DNA of 64,000 nt from an uncultured Blastocatellia bacterium (GCA_946480785.1 CAMLLD010000029.1:5014-69013); one strand, 5' to 3'. Numbered from the stretch's first letter, positions 42,197 to 52,524 are shown. Numbers and translations: made by a program. The notes: generated from the letters alone by a model not told the origin.

Positions 42197-43087
42197 TTAC
42201 GGCGTGGGGCCGGAGAGGACGATGTCGTCCGAGGTGTTGGGTTTGCCGTCGGGGCCGAGCGAGCGCAGGGAGAAGCGGTCCGTTTCGCCGTCGTATTGAT
42301 AAGGGCGATGCCACGGATCGACGCGGATCACGCGCGCCAGATAGTGCGGGCTTAAGTGATCGATCAGCACGGACTCTTTGTCGGAGACGACGAAGGAACC
42401 GCGCGCGCGGCGGAAGTCGATCAACGCGTTTGCGATCGCGGCGAGATCGTTTGTGGCGCTCGCGCGTTTCGCTTCGTTGTACGCGGTGGCGAATGTGTCG
42501 AGGATGGTCCAATCGCGAGTGCCGCTTTTGAAGGCGGAGACGCGCCAGCCGCGAGTGTCACGCACTAAACGGAAGTCGACGCGAATCGAAGATTCGATCA
42601 AGGCGGACGACTCGGAGCCGAAGGGTAGATCGAGTGACGACAGATCTTTGATACGCACTTCATCCGACGGCAAGGTCACGCCTAGTAACTCTGATACCAA
42701 ACAGCGTGCACGTTTCACTGTCATCGCTGAGGCGGCAGCGTCGTGGCCGAATTGCGGCGGCGTGTCGCAACTTCCGGCTGGTAGTTTCGCGCCGAGCGCC
42801 TGGGCGATCAGATCGAGTCGTTCCCAAGTGTCCTGGCCGGTTCTGATCTCGCTCAAGCGCCAGTGACCGTCGGTCGTTTTCGCGCGAAAGATTGCGTCGA
42901 TTTCAGCGGACGCTTCGGCGACGCCCTCACCGCTCGTGTTGACCCGCTGCACACGCACATCGCCACTCGCTAACGAAGCGCCAAACATCGTTTGGATCGC
43001 TTTGCGCAGGTCTTTGTTGGAGGGATTTGCGCCGAGGGCCACTGGCGCGAGTGCCCAAAGGGAGATGAATAAAAGCAGGAACTTCAT
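42197..43087 (-). CDS. Exported protein with GspG-like C-terminal domain
   Basis: The 296-residue protein has a signal peptide (KFLLLFISLWALAPVALG) and two related alpha/beta segments (about 25-110 and 120-200; VRVQRVNTSGEG, VRIKDLSSLDLP, VDFRLVRDTRGWRVSAFKSG). The C-terminus RVDPWHRPYQYDGETDRFSL followed by SLGPDGKPNTSDD is the calcium-binding end of type II secretion major pseudopilins (GspG). It lacks the pseudopilin N-terminal methylation helix. The C-terminal motif may thus be reused in an unrelated secreted protein. ATG 43087 precedes the signal peptide. Confidence 0.75.
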   Translation of the reverse strand: MKFLLLFISLWALAPVALGANPSNKDLRKAIQTMFGASLASGDVRVQRVNTSGEGVAEASAEIDAIFRAKTTDGHWRLSEIRTGQDTWERLDLIAQALGAKLPAGSCDTPPQFGHDAAASAMTVKRARCLVSELLGVTLPSDEVRIKDLSSLDLPFGSESSALIESSIRVDFRLVRDTRGWRVSAFKSGTRDWTILDTFATAYNEAKRASATNDLAAIANALIDFRRARGSFVVSDKESVLIDHLSPHYLARVIRVDPWHRPYQYDGETDRFSLRSLGPDGKPNTSDDIVLSGPTP

Positions 43088-43227
43088 CACACGAAAGTCC
43101 GCAAGGTCAGCCTCAAACTCAACAACAAACACAAGAGGTCAACGCAGAGGTCGCAATGTTAACTCAACATACACGCAACAGGTCGACGCTGAGGTTTGCG
43201 ATCACCCGCTTGTAGCTCCAATCACGT

Positions 43228-43647
43228 TTACTCGCTCGCCGGCTTACCAATCAACATCTGTAACATAATTTGAAGTTGCGCAGTCGTGAACGGTTTCGGC
43301 AGGAACACGATCGCGCCCGCGGAGAAACTGTCCGACGAAAGCTTCGGATCCTGCTCGGCCGTCATCATCATCACCGGAATCGTGCGCAGCCGTTCCTCGG
43401 CTTTCATGTAGCGCACGAGTTCCGGTCCGGAGATGTGCGGCATAACTACGTCCAGAATCGCCGCAGTGAAGTTCGGATCCGCCTGCAACAACTTGTAAGC
43501 CTCGCGCCCGTCGCGCGCCGTCACCACCGTGAAGTTCTCTTTCTCGAGAATCGTGGCGACGAGCCGCAGTATCGCCGGATCGTCATCAGCGACGAGCATG
43601 CGGCCGCGCGGGCCCGCGTCGGTATTCATTGCGTTCTCGTTTTCCAT
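43228..43647 (-). CDS. Single-domain response regulator receiver protein
   Basis: The 139-residue protein is a CheY-like receiver: MLVADDDPAILRLVATILE, AAILDVVMPHISGPELVRYM (phosphoacceptor Asp in ILDVVM), MMMTAEQDPKLSSDS and FLPKPFTTAQLQ. It has no output domain, so it signals by interaction. The first ATG at 43647 and one at 43629 (MNTDAG) are both possible starts. It lies 27 nt downstream of pdxA. Confidence 0.92.
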   Translation of the reverse strand: MENENAMNTDAGPRGRMLVADDDPAILRLVATILEKENFTVVTARDGREAYKLLQADPNFTAAILDVVMPHISGPELVRYMKAEERLRTIPVMMMTAEQDPKLSSDSFSAGAIVFLPKPFTTAQLQIMLQMLIGKPASE

Positions 43648-43674
43648 GTAAGGTTACTCACTCCCACAAAGTAG

Positions 43675-44736
43675 TCAGACTTCCACCGGGCGGCAACTCT
43701 CGCCGGCTCTCGTCGAGAGCTCAGCAGCAAGTTTGATCGCGGCCACCATACTCGAGTGCTCCGCGATACCTTTGCCCGCAATGTCAAAAGCCGTGCCGTG
43801 GTCCACCGAAGTCCTGATGAACGGCAGACCTAACGTCACGTTCACTGCCTCACCAAACGACAAACACTTTACCGGAATCATCGCCTGATCGTGATAGTTC
43901 GCAATGACCGCGTCGAACTCGCCACGCGACGCGCGCAGAAAAACCGTGTCTGCCGAGAAAGGTCCCTGCACGTTCATGTCGTCACGCCGGCACGCATCGA
44001 TCGCCGGCACGATCTCCGAAGCTTCTTCCACTCCGAACAGTCCGCCTTCAGCTCCGTGCGGATTCAACGCCGCCACCGCGATGCGCGGTTTCTCGATGCC
44101 CCAACGTTGCAACTCGCGATTCGTCAGGTTCACTCTACTAATGATGCGATCGCGCTCGACTAACCTGATCGCTTCCGCGAGCGGCACGTGCGTCGACAAC
44201 AACACGATGCGCAGATTACCAGCAACAAAAGCCATCGCGTACTCTTCGGCGCCCGTGAGATGCGCGAAGAATTCCGTGTGGCCGGGAAAACTGTAGCCGC
44301 CGAGAAACAAGGCGCGTTTGTTGATCGGGGCGGTCGCAACAGCGTCGATGCTGCCGGCCGCGCACAACTCAACCGCGGCTTCAATGTATCCACCCGCCGC
44401 TTTACCAGCCGCGCCCGATTCAATACCGGGCTCGATAAGACCGGTGATGTTGTCGAGATGATAGATGACGGGCTCGGAGTGTTCCGGAAACGGCTCGTCG
44501 GCGCGCACGATGTCGTAACCGGATTGCAGATCGAGAGTACGCGCAGTGTGAGCGAGTAACTGCGCGTCACCGATGATTACTGGAATGCAAGCGCGCCGGA
44601 CTTCTTCTTCAGCGACCGCCTTGAGCACGACCTCGGGCCCAATCCCGGCAGGGTCTCCCATCGTGATGCCGATGCGCGGCAAAACTCGCCTGGGGCGAGG
44701 ACCCGGGTCATTTGGGCTTTGATCTGAGTGTCGCAT
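43675..44736 (-). CDS. pdxA: 4-hydroxythreonine-4-phosphate dehydrogenase
   Basis: PdxA oxidises 4-phosphohydroxy-L-threonine in pyridoxal 5'-phosphate synthesis. The 353-residue protein shows IGITMGDPAGIGPEVVLKA, the His/metal region FPGHTEFFAHLTG, LSTHVPLAEAIRLV, ALNPHGAEGGLFG and ANYHDQAMIPVKCL, all characteristic. About 20 N-terminal residues (SDQSPNDPGPRPRRVLPR) precede the core and are probably disordered. It lies downstream of the Hfq-like gene. Confidence 0.96.
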   Translation of the reverse strand: MRHSDQSPNDPGPRPRRVLPRIGITMGDPAGIGPEVVLKAVAEEEVRRACIPVIIGDAQLLAHTARTLDLQSGYDIVRADEPFPEHSEPVIYHLDNITGLIEPGIESGAAGKAAGGYIEAAVELCAAGSIDAVATAPINKRALFLGGYSFPGHTEFFAHLTGAEEYAMAFVAGNLRIVLLSTHVPLAEAIRLVERDRIISRVNLTNRELQRWGIEKPRIAVAALNPHGAEGGLFGVEEASEIVPAIDACRRDDMNVQGPFSADTVFLRASRGEFDAVIANYHDQAMIPVKCLSFGEAVNVTLGLPFIRTSVDHGTAFDIAGKGIAEHSSMVAAIKLAAELSTRAGESCRPVEV

Positions 44737-44800
44737 TGCTTGAGGCGACGGCGCTGTTGTCCAGGGACGAAGATCTCAACGGGCGAGACTGAACAACTTC

Positions 44801-45247
44801 TCAGGCACTGGCACTTTCAACACGCTCGTCGGCCTTGTAGATATATTTGATGTTCCGCTTGAGCACCAATAGGTTCGGCGCACCCTTGCGATTAACCTTC
44901 AGCGCGCCACGATCGTACCACTCGATCGTGCCTTCGATCTCTTCTCCATCGAGCAGAACGAGCACCATGGGAGTGTGCGCATCGATCTGTTTCTTGTAAT
45001 AGAAGATCTCGGCGTTGGTTTCACTGGGAGGTGGAACTCTCTTCTTTACCTGGACCGGCGTGTGTTGTGGTTGTGGTGCACGAGGCTGGCCACCACCACT
45101 GTTTTCATTAGCGGCGCGGGAACTCCCATTCGAACGCTCTCTGGGCTGCGGAACTTCTCGGGCTTTGCCTTTGACTTCCGCGAGTGTAGTTCTGATGAGT
45201 TTACGATTCACGTGATTATTACCTCCAAAATTCCTACGACGGGCCAT
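44801..45247 (-). CDS. hfq: Hfq/Sm-like RNA-binding protein with N-terminal extension
   Basis: The C-terminal 70 residues match Hfq: AEIFYYKKQIDAHTPMVLVL, DGEEIEGTIEWYDRGALKVN, LLVLKRNIKYIYK (Sm1 and Sm2 motifs). Hfq hexamers bind RNA and pair small RNAs with mRNA. The first 75 residues are unlike enterobacterial Hfq: basic, Arg/Pro/Ser/Asn/Gly-rich (MARRRNFGGNNHVNRKLIR, EVPQPRERSNGSSRAANENS) and probably disordered. It lies between ftsZ and pdxA on the same strand, so it could be co-transcribed with the dcw genes, but a hairpin separates it from ftsZ. Confidence 0.82.
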   Translation of the reverse strand: MARRRNFGGNNHVNRKLIRTTLAEVKGKAREVPQPRERSNGSSRAANENSGGGQPRAPQPQHTPVQVKKRVPPPSETNAEIFYYKKQIDAHTPMVLVLLDGEEIEGTIEWYDRGALKVNRKGAPNLLVLKRNIKYIYKADERVESASA

Positions 45248-45446
45248 TCACCCGTCACGAAGCCATCTTGTATAGACACAGGGATCGATTAATGCTCGCA
45301 GGCTGTGGCCCATCCGAGGAGAGGAACGTACATTTACCCGTAATGGAATTTTCCTGCAAGGATTGGCGACATGCTACACAACCAGCGCAGAAAAAGCAAA
45401 GGAGAAAACTTCTTTATTTTGCTATTTTTACTGCAAGAGATGATGC

Positions 45447-45507
45447 ATCTGTGTTAACCGTGTCTCGCTGCTTTACAAAACACGAGACACGGATCTTCAC
45501 CACAGAT
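45447..45507 (-). terminator. Extended hairpin downstream of ftsZ
   Basis: On the minus strand, immediately after the ftsZ stop, arms ATCTGTG (45507-45501) and CACAGAT (45453-45447) and the inner arms CCGTGTCTCG (45492-45483) and CGAGACACGG (45467-45458) form a long stem with an internal bulge and a 15-nt loop. There is no U-run. It may end dcw transcription or stabilise the ftsZ mRNA. The words resemble the ATCCGTGT repeat family. Confidence 0.5.
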
Positions 45508-46662
45508 TTAGTCGGCCTTCTTGCGGATGAACGTGGGCACGTCGAGATCGTCAACGCGCGGATTCGCCATCATCGGCCGCGGCAGATCGTCAGCGGGACG
45601 CGGAATGTAGCGCGGTGGAGGCGCAGGCATCGCCGTCGTCGCCGCAGCCGTCGCCAGCGACGTCACTTCCTTGTCAAAGCCGGTAGCGATCACAGTGATC
45701 TTCATCTCGTCGGTCAGGTTCTCATCGATCACCGCGCCGAAGATGATGTTCGCATCGTCGTCAGCCGACTCGCGAATGATCGACGAAGCCGCGTTGACTT
45801 CAAACAACGTCAGGTCCGGCCCGCCGGTGATATTGATCAAAACACCCTTCGCGCCCTGAATCGTCGCTTCTTCCAGCAACGGCGACGAGATCGCCTGCTG
45901 CGTCGCTTCGATCGCGCGGTTCTCCCCAGTCGCCCGGCCTGCTCCCATCAGCGCCATACCCATGCCCTGCATGATCGACTTCACATCGGCGAAGTCGAGG
46001 TTGATCAAACCGGGCACAGTGATCAGATCGCTGATGCCCTGCACTGCCTGACGCAACACGTCGTCGGCAACGCGAAATGAATCCGCCAGCGAGACACCAC
46101 GATCCACTGTGTGCAGCAGACGCTCGTTCGGGATCGTGATCACGGTGTCGACACACTCGCGCAACTCGCGCAATCCCTGATCGGCTTGCTGCATGCGCCG
46201 GCGTCCTTCGAAGTGAAACGGCTTAGTCACGACGGCGACAGTCAACGCGTCGAGCTCGGTGGCGAGTGAAGCAATGATCGGCGCCGCGCCCGTGCCGGTG
46301 CCGCCGCCGAGACCCGTCGTCACGAAAACCATGTCGGCGCCTTCGAGCACTTCAATGATCTTATCGGTGTCTTCGAGTGCGGCTTCGCGACCAACGCCCG
46401 GATCGGCGCCCGCGCCGAGTCCTTTAGTTAATCTGCTGCCGAGTTGAATCTTGATTGGGGCGCGTGAACGTTTGAGCGCCTGGAGATCTGTGTTGGCGAC
46501 GAGGAACTCGATGCCTTCGATGCCCGCTTCGATCATGCGATTGACGGCGTTGCTGCCGCCACCGCCGATGCCGATCACTTTTATCCGCGCTCCAGTGAGT
46601 GGTGGATCGTCGTCGATGAAAATATTAATGCCGGTTCCGGGTTGACGAGTGTCCGGTGTCAT
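45508..46662 (-). CDS. ftsZ: Cell division GTPase FtsZ
   Basis: FtsZ polymerises into the cytokinetic ring. The 384-residue protein starts at ATG 46662 (GAGAGAGG upstream) and shows the tubulin-type motifs [18 protein letters not shown], the T4 loop [45 protein letters not shown] and the conserved C-terminal peptide [13 protein letters not shown] that binds FtsA. A longer frame extends 58 codons upstream but lacks homology. The gap to ftsA is 133 nt. Confidence 0.97.
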   Translation of the reverse strand: MTPDTRQPGTGINIFIDDDPPLTGARIKVIGIGGGGSNAVNRMIEAGIEGIEFLVANTDLQALKRSRAPIKIQLGSRLTKGLGAGADPGVGREAALEDTDKIIEVLEGADMVFVTTGLGGGTGTGAAPIIASLATELDALTVAVVTKPFHFEGRRRMQQADQGLRELRECVDTVITIPNERLLHTVDRGVSLADSFRVADDVLRQAVQGISDLITVPGLINLDFADVKSIMQGMGMALMGAGRATGENRAIEATQQAISSPLLEEATIQGAKGVLINITGGPDLTLFEVNAASSIIRESADDDANIIFGAVIDENLTDEMKITVIATGFDKEVTSLATAAATTAMPAPPPRYIPRPADDLPRPMMANPRVDDLDVPTFIRKKAD

Positions 46663-46795
46663 AGTTATGTCCTCTCTCCCAAAACGGGATGGCTTCCAAG
46701 GCCGCCTTCGTTTATGTTGGGCTGCTTGCGCCATCGGCATCGATATCTTGCGGACAATATCTTGTGCAACCGGGGCGCAAGCATACAACAACTTG

Positions 46796-48058
46796 TCAGA
46801 AAATACTACCGAAACGATTTTTAAAACGTGATACAAAGTGCGTCAGCTTGCCTGTAGATCCGCGACGACTGACACCTGTGCGTATCTCTGCTGCTTGCGT
46901 GCGATGAGCGAGTAACGCAAGACCGGCAGCCGCGGCCCACGCGGGACTCTGTATGTCTTCAATCAACCCGCCAAAGCGATCTCGTTCGGGATAGCCAAGC
47001 CGCACCGGCGCATCGAATACCTGCTCGGCGATTTCAGTCATGCCGTGCAACAACGCGCCGCCGCCGGTGAGCACGACGCCGCTCGAGAGTTGTCGTTCCC
47101 AACCAGACTCTTTGATCTCGTCGGCCACGTGCATCAACACTTCTTCCGCACGTGGTTGCAGGATGTCGCAAAGGATCTGGCGCGAGAGTTGTCGTGGCGG
47201 ACGCCCACCGACAGAAGGCACGTCGACGAGTTCGCCGCGCTCCATCTCGCTGAGCGAGCTGCTGCACGCGCAACCGACCGTGCGTTTGATCTTCTCGGCT
47301 TCGGGAATCGGCGTGCGCAAACCAAATGCGATGTCGTTTGTAAAGTGCGAGCCGCCGAGCGGAAACACAGCGGTGTGTTGCACTGCGCCGCGTTGATAAA
47401 TAATGAGTCCTGTCGTTTCCGCGCCGACGTCCACGAGCGCGGCGCCGAATTCCTTGTCGTCTTCAGTCAACGAAGCTTCCGCCGCGGCCAGTTGTTCGAG
47501 GACCATATCGGCGACGACGAGTCCGGCGCGGTTCACGGCGTTGATCGCGTTCTGCCGCGCCGTGACGGGACTCGTAACTATGTGCACCTTCACGGCGAGA
47601 CGCGCGCCGATCATCCCCACCGGATCGTTGATGCCGTCTTGATCGTCGACGATGAATTCCTGCGGCAGTCGATCGACAATCTCGCGGCCGGCAGGCAGTT
47701 GAATCGCACACGCTGAATCGATCGCGCGGCGCACATCTTCAGCGACGATCTCGCGGTCGCGACCCGAAACCGCGACGATCGCCTGGCCGTTGAAGCCGAG
47801 TATGTGCGAGCCCGCGAGATTGATCGTCACTTCCTCCGCTTCCAAACCGCTCATCCGTTCCGCTTCTTCGACTGCTTTCTTGATCGCATCAACCGCGGCG
47901 TCGGGATTGACGATGACGCCCTTGCGCAGGCCGCGCGCATCCGCTTCGCCGATGCCGACCACTTCAAGCAACCCACCTTCGCCCGGCTCGCCGGCAATAC
48001 ACGTAACTTTGCTGGTCCCAATGTCGAGACCGATTGTGTGTTGCGTGCGCTTGGCCAT
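46796..48058 (-). CDS. ftsA: Cell division protein FtsA
   Basis: The 420-residue actin-like ATPase has [17 protein letters not shown] (phosphate-1), the 1C domain, [20 protein letters not shown] (phosphate-2), and [21 protein letters not shown] (adenosine motif). The C-terminus [14 protein letters not shown] is the amphipathic membrane-binding helix. FtsA tethers FtsZ to the membrane. It directly follows ftsQ with 17 nt and precedes ftsZ, the canonical order. Confidence 0.97.
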   Translation of the reverse strand: MAKRTQHTIGLDIGTSKVTCIAGEPGEGGLLEVVGIGEADARGLRKGVIVNPDAAVDAIKKAVEEAERMSGLEAEEVTINLAGSHILGFNGQAIVAVSGRDREIVAEDVRRAIDSACAIQLPAGREIVDRLPQEFIVDDQDGINDPVGMIGARLAVKVHIVTSPVTARQNAINAVNRAGLVVADMVLEQLAAAEASLTEDDKEFGAALVDVGAETTGLIIYQRGAVQHTAVFPLGGSHFTNDIAFGLRTPIPEAEKIKRTVGCACSSSLSEMERGELVDVPSVGGRPPRQLSRQILCDILQPRAEEVLMHVADEIKESGWERQLSSGVVLTGGGALLHGMTEIAEQVFDAPVRLGYPERDRFGGLIEDIQSPAWAAAAGLALLAHRTQAAEIRTGVSRRGSTGKLTHFVSRFKNRFGSIF

Positions 48059-48075
48059 CGGGGGATGCTCCTTGG

Positions 48076-49035
48076 CTATCTTCGTGTCGGGCTTTGGGCC
48101 GAGCTTTGTGGTGCGCTCTGCGTTTGGCTCGGCGCTGCGTCAGTTCCATCAGCGACAGTATTCTTGCCGGTTGTCAAACCAACGATTGCTCTTTTTCCCT
48201 GACTCAGATCGATGTAACTGATGAGTGGACCACGCGCGGTCTGTCGTTGCGCGTCGAGCACGGTCAACGCTTTCTTCAAACGCGCGCCTTGTTCCTGCGA
48301 GCCGAGGCGAATCTCGATCTGCGAATCGTCGCCGGCGAGTTGCACGCGCACGTCGCGCAGGTCCTGCAGGTTCACTTCGCTCACGCGCTCCGAGAGTCCC
48401 TGCCCGTCCCAGTCTCTTTGCAACTCGAGCAGCTTCGCGACGCGTTGCCGGTTCTCCGCTTGTCCGCCTTCGTCTTCATTCCAGCCACGTAGAAAGAACG
48501 CGGGCATCTGATCGGTCGGCGCCATCTCGCCGAGGTAGACCGCATCGTCGTCGACCCAGATGAAACGTCCGGCTGTCGTGCGAACGACCGCGCGCGGCTG
48601 GCGCTCGGTGATGCGGACGCGAATGCCGTCCGGCAAAACGCGCGTCACGATCGCGCTGCGCACCCACGGCAGCCGCTCGATATGCTTGCTGATCTCCTGA
48701 ATGTCGGCGCGCCACACACCAGTTGCAGCAACATCGCGGCGCACGGTAGCTTGAATGTCGTCGACCGAAGCGCGCGACGCACCTTTCGTTTCGACCTTTT
48801 TGATTTGAAAGAAGCTCGCAGACGCGGCCGCGCGATAGACCACTACGACGAGCAGACAAACGATCGCGATCGCCGCGATGCGCAGCGCAGTCGGAACGTA
48901 ACCAAGAAGGGATCGGAGTCGCGCCGCGATCGACTCTCCGGAAGCACGCTTAGCAGGCCGCTGGCCCGCACCTGAGCGTGACTTGCCGATGCCGGTGCGA
49001 TTACCGACTTTTTGCGGAATGACTTGTTCTCTCAT
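48076..49035 (-). CDS. ftsQ: Cell division protein FtsQ/DivIB
   Basis: The 319-residue bitopic membrane protein has a cytoplasmic basic N-terminus, a transmembrane helix (ALRIAAIAIVCLLVVVVY, about residues 50-68), a POTRA domain (about 75-145; FFQIKKVETKGASRASVDDI, WVRSAIVTRVLPDGIRVRIT) and an FtsQ beta domain. It links early and late divisome proteins. ATG 49035 has AAAGGAG 7 nt upstream. The C-terminus (TDAAPSQTQSAPQSSAQSP) is a disordered Ser/Gln-rich tail. It starts 4 nt after murB. Confidence 0.93.
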   Translation of the reverse strand: MREQVIPQKVGNRTGIGKSRSGAGQRPAKRASGESIAARLRSLLGYVPTALRIAAIAIVCLLVVVVYRAAASASFFQIKKVETKGASRASVDDIQATVRRDVAATGVWRADIQEISKHIERLPWVRSAIVTRVLPDGIRVRITERQPRAVVRTTAGRFIWVDDDAVYLGEMAPTDQMPAFFLRGWNEDEGGQAENRQRVAKLLELQRDWDGQGLSERVSEVNLQDLRDVRVQLAGDDSQIEIRLGSQEQGARLKKALTVLDAQRQTARGPLISYIDLSQGKRAIVGLTTGKNTVADGTDAAPSQTQSAPQSSAQSPTRR

Positions 49036-49039
49036 CGAT

Positions 49040-50014
49040 TTACTCCTTTCCCTCAGACTCGGGATTGGGATTCGCGCGCCAAAGCTCGACCTCATACTCC
49101 AGCTCGATCCCCTGCTCGCGTTTCACGCGCTCGCGAATCTCCTCCGCGAGGGCGAGCGCGTCTTCCGCGCGCGCGTTCTCGCCTTCGGTCACGATGAAGT
49201 TCGCATGCACGGGCGACACGATCGCGCTGCCGCGCCGTTGTCCCTTCATCCCCATCTCGTCGATCATCTTGCCGGTGCCGATCGTGCTCGCCGGCGGATT
49301 CTTGAAGAAACAACCGGCGGAACGCGCGCCGTGCGGCTGCGTCGCGAGCCGGCGACTCTTCGCGTCGTCCATCCGCTTCTTGATCGCTTCCGGATCGTCT
49401 GGTTTGAGGCTCAATGTCGCGCCCAGCAACAACTCGCCTTCACGAAACGAAGTGTGACGATAGTTCCACTCGACACTGCTGCCGGCAATCTCTACCACCT
49501 TGCCTTCGCGCGCGAGGCGCACCGTTTCCGTTACCGTGCCGATCTCGTGACCGTAAGCGCCGGCATTCATCCACAACGCGCCGCCGACAGTGCCGGGAAT
49601 CCCGCCGAGTCCTTCAATGCCGGACAAACCCGCGCGCGCAACGTCGATGCAGAGTCGCGGCAGCGAGTAACCCGCGCTCACCGACACGAGCTCGCCCTCG
49701 ATTCGCACTTCGCCTTTCATGTTGCTCAAGTTCAAAACCACGTAATGATGATCGCCGTCGTCGGCGAGCACGTTGCTGCCCGAGCCGAGCGGACGCCAGC
49801 CGATTCCCGCCTGGTCCAACTCGTAAACGATCGCCGCGGCTTCCGCCTCAGTTTCCGGCGCCACAACCCAATCGATCGCGCCGCCGACACGCAAACTCGT
49901 CAGCTCTGCGAAACGTTTGCCACGTTCCGCGCGCACGCCGAGTCGCGCCGCGATCTTTTCGAGTGCGCGGTCGCGTTGTTCCCATCGATCGTTCTGTGTA
50001 TCCGTTAAATCCAC
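49040..50014 (-). CDS. murB: UDP-N-acetylenolpyruvoylglucosamine reductase
   Basis: MurB reduces UDP-GlcNAc-enolpyruvate to UDP-MurNAc with NADPH and FAD. The 324-residue protein has the FAD-binding region (PLGSGSNVLADDGD), GLEGL-type IEGLGGIPGTVGGALWMNAGAYG, WNYRHTSF and the active-site ARSAGCFFKNPPAS, where the usual proton-donating Ser is Cys. The C-terminus VHANFIVTEGENARAEDAL is typical of the shorter MurB type lacking the Tyr-loop extension. The GTG start is 2 nt after murC. Confidence 0.95.
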   Translation of the reverse strand: MDLTDTQNDRWEQRDRALEKIAARLGVRAERGKRFAELTSLRVGGAIDWVVAPETEAEAAAIVYELDQAGIGWRPLGSGSNVLADDGDHHYVVLNLSNMKGEVRIEGELVSVSAGYSLPRLCIDVARAGLSGIEGLGGIPGTVGGALWMNAGAYGHEIGTVTETVRLAREGKVVEIAGSSVEWNYRHTSFREGELLLGATLSLKPDDPEAIKKRMDDAKSRRLATQPHGARSAGCFFKNPPASTIGTGKMIDEMGMKGQRRGSAIVSPVHANFIVTEGENARAEDALALAEEIRERVKREQGIELEYEVELWRANPNPESEGKE

Positions 50015-50016
50015 TC

Positions 50017-51417
50017 TTAAACCGACGTTGCGCTTGATTGCCCTCGCAACAATTGCAGCACCTGGTCGCTGATGCGATTCACCGTTCCCGCGCCCAGCGT
50101 CAAAACCAAATCGCCGGGTTGAATGCGATCGACCAACGCCGGCGCGGCGTTCTGCAGCGCGCCGACGTAATTCACGTCCTTGTGCCCGAAGCTCTTGATC
50201 GCCGCCGTCAACGCTTCCGCCGTCACGCCTTCGATCGGATCTTCGCTCGCCGCGTAAATGTCGGTGATGAAGAGCACGTCGGCGTTGTTGAAGGAACGCG
50301 CAAATTCCTGCATCAGATCGTGCGTGCGCGTGTAACGATGCGGCTGGAACAACACGACGATCCTGCGCCCGCCTGATCCGAGTTTCGCTGCGGCGAGCGT
50401 CGCGCGGATTTCAGTCGGGTGATGTCCGTAGTCGTCGACGACAAGAATGTCGTTGACTTCACCCTTCGTTTGAAAACGCCGGCCTGCGCCCGTAAAGCTG
50501 TGCAGTCCTTCGACGATCTTTTCAAACGACACTTCCAACTCGAATCCTACTGCGATCGCCGCGAGTGCGTTGTAGACGTTGTGATGGCCGGGCACGCGCA
50601 GGACCATCTCGCCGACCGGATCAGTGCCGCGCCACACGGTGAAGCTCGAGCCGAAGTTGTTGTCGTGACGAATGCCGTGCGCCGAAACGTCCGCCTGCGC
50701 GCTGAAACCGTAAGTCATGCGACGGCGTTCGAGCAGTGGAATTATCGCCTGCACGTTGGGATCGTCTAGACACAACACCGACGAGCCGTAGAACGGCACC
50801 TTGTTGACGAAGTCGGCGAAGCACTTACGCACGTCGTCCATGTCGTGGTAGTAGTCCATGTGCTCGCGATCGATGTTGGTGACGACGGCGATCGTCGGCG
50901 TCAACATGAGAAACGAGCGATCGCTCTCATCTGCTTCGACGACCATGAGATCGCTCGTGCCCAGATGCGCGTTGGAACCGAACGCGCCGACGACACCGCC
51001 GACGATCGCGGTCGGATCGAGTCCGGCGTGGCCCAACACAGTCGCAACCATCGAAGTGGTCGTCGTTTTGCCGTGCGAACCTGCGACTGCGACAGTGTGC
51101 GGTTTCAGACGCATCAATTCCGCGAGCATCTCCGCGCGCGGAATCACGGGAATTGAACGCTCGTTCGCCTGGATGATCTCGGGGTTGTCGTCGCGCACGG
51201 CGGTCGAGCGGACGACGACGTGCGGATGGCCCACGTTCTCGGCGGCGTGACCTTCGTAAATCTCAACGCCCATTTGCTGCAGGCGATCGGTCACGCTCGA
51301 TCGCTTCAGGTCGGAACCCGAGACGCGAAAGCCGAGATTGACCAGCACCTCGGCGATGCCGGACATACCGATGCCGCCGATGCCGACAAAATGGATGTGT
51401 TGTATCCGCCTGAACAT
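50017..51417 (-). CDS. murC: UDP-N-acetylmuramate-L-alanine ligase
   Basis: MurC adds L-Ala to UDP-MurNAc. The 466-residue Mur ligase has [18 protein letters not shown] at the N-terminus, the ATP loop [45 protein letters not shown] and [14 protein letters not shown]. Length and motifs are normal. It lies 13 nt downstream of murG, in the tightly packed dcw run. Confidence 0.96.
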   Translation of the reverse strand: MFRRIQHIHFVGIGGIGMSGIAEVLVNLGFRVSGSDLKRSSVTDRLQQMGVEIYEGHAAENVGHPHVVVRSTAVRDDNPEIIQANERSIPVIPRAEMLAELMRLKPHTVAVAGSHGKTTTTSMVATVLGHAGLDPTAIVGGVVGAFGSNAHLGTSDLMVVEADESDRSFLMLTPTIAVVTNIDREHMDYYHDMDDVRKCFADFVNKVPFYGSSVLCLDDPNVQAIIPLLERRRMTYGFSAQADVSAHGIRHDNNFGSSFTVWRGTDPVGEMVLRVPGHHNVYNALAAIAVGFELEVSFEKIVEGLHSFTGAGRRFQTKGEVNDILVVDDYGHHPTEIRATLAAAKLGSGGRRIVVLFQPHRYTRTHDLMQEFARSFNNADVLFITDIYAASEDPIEGVTAEALTAAIKSFGHKDVNYVGALQNAAPALVDRIQPGDLVLTLGAGTVNRISDQVLQLLRGQSSATSV

Positions 51418-51430
51418 GATTACGTTTCTT

Positions 51431-52516
51431 CTATGATTTCTTCCTCACCAGCTCTAACAGCAGGTCTACCGCCGCTGCCGCGGAATCTCCTTTCGCCAAC
51501 TTCCTACTCGCCTCTTCCATAAGATCGATCCGTGACGGTTCCTGGACCAACTCACCAATTTCCTTTGCCAACCGTTCACCACTCAACTCCTGCTGCACGA
51601 TCATTCGCGCTGCGCCCGCGGCCTGCAACGCCTCCGCATTCTTCCGCTGATGATCGTCAGCCGCGTACGGAAACGGGATCATGATCGACGCCTTACCCGC
51701 GGCGATCAGCTCCGCCGTTGTCGTCGCGCCCGCGCGGCAAATTACGAGATCCGCTTGCGCGAAGTCGCTCATCATGTTGTCAATGTAGCTGCGCACTTCC
51801 GCCTGCTCACTCCAACCCGCTGCTGTATACGCCGCGTTCACCTTTTCAAAATCCGCCGCGCCCGTCTGATGCTTGATGCGCAGCGTCACGGGCAGATCTT
51901 TGAAGCCGGGCAACGCCGCCACCATCGCTTCATTGATCGCATGCGCGCCTTGCGAACCGCCGAACACAAGCAACGACAACCGCCCCGGCTCGCGTCGCTT
52001 CGGCGGTATCTCAAAAAACTCGCGCCGCACCGGATTGCCGGTTACGACCGCCTTGCCGCGAAAGTACGGCAACGCCTGTTCGAACGAAACCGCCGCGCGA
52101 TCGACGAAACGCGCGAGCACGCGGTTGGTCCACCCCGGTAACGCGTTTGACTCCATCACGAGCGTCGGGCGCCGCAACAGCGACGCCATCAACACGACCG
52201 GTCCCGAGACATAACCGCCCGCGCCGACCACGACGTCCGGTCCAAACTCGCGAATCACGCGCCGCGCCGAAACAAAACTCTTCGGCAGGATCGCGAGGCC
52301 TTTCATCCGCGCCACCGCGCTGACGTTTTTCAAACCCGCACTGTCAATGAGCGACAACTCGAAGCCGGCTTGCGGCACGAGTCGACTTTCGAGACCGCGC
52401 GCCGTGCCGACAAAACGAACCGTGGCATCGGGATCGCGCCGCACAATTTCCTGCGCGACGGCAATGCCCGGATAAATATGTCCGCCAGTGCCGCCGGCCG
52501 CGATTAGCACTCGCAT
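51431..52516 (-). CDS. murG: Undecaprenyldiphospho-muramoylpentapeptide beta-N-acetylglucosaminyltransferase
   Basis: MurG makes lipid II from lipid I. The 361-residue GT28 enzyme has [20 protein letters not shown] (first G loop), [55 protein letters not shown] and [20 protein letters not shown] followed by the hydrophobic [10 protein letters not shown]. The order murG after ftsW is canonical; the gap to ftsW is 8 nt. Confidence 0.96.
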   Translation of the reverse strand: MRVLIAAGGTGGHIYPGIAVAQEIVRRDPDATVRFVGTARGLESRLVPQAGFELSLIDSAGLKNVSAVARMKGLAILPKSFVSARRVIREFGPDVVVGAGGYVSGPVVLMASLLRRPTLVMESNALPGWTNRVLARFVDRAAVSFEQALPYFRGKAVVTGNPVRREFFEIPPKRREPGRLSLLVFGGSQGAHAINEAMVAALPGFKDLPVTLRIKHQTGAADFEKVNAAYTAAGWSEQAEVRSYIDNMMSDFAQADLVICRAGATTTAELIAAGKASIMIPFPYAADDHQRKNAEALQAAGAARMIVQQELSGERLAKEIGELVQEPSRIDLMEEASRKLAKGDSAAAAVDLLLELVRKKS

Positions 52517-52524
52517 GTCAACGA

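Noticed and set aside
42184..42200. Possible dif/Xer site beside the IS right end (GGTGCGC word)
   Set aside because: Only a partial half-site resemblance; the second half and spacer do not match a dif consensus.
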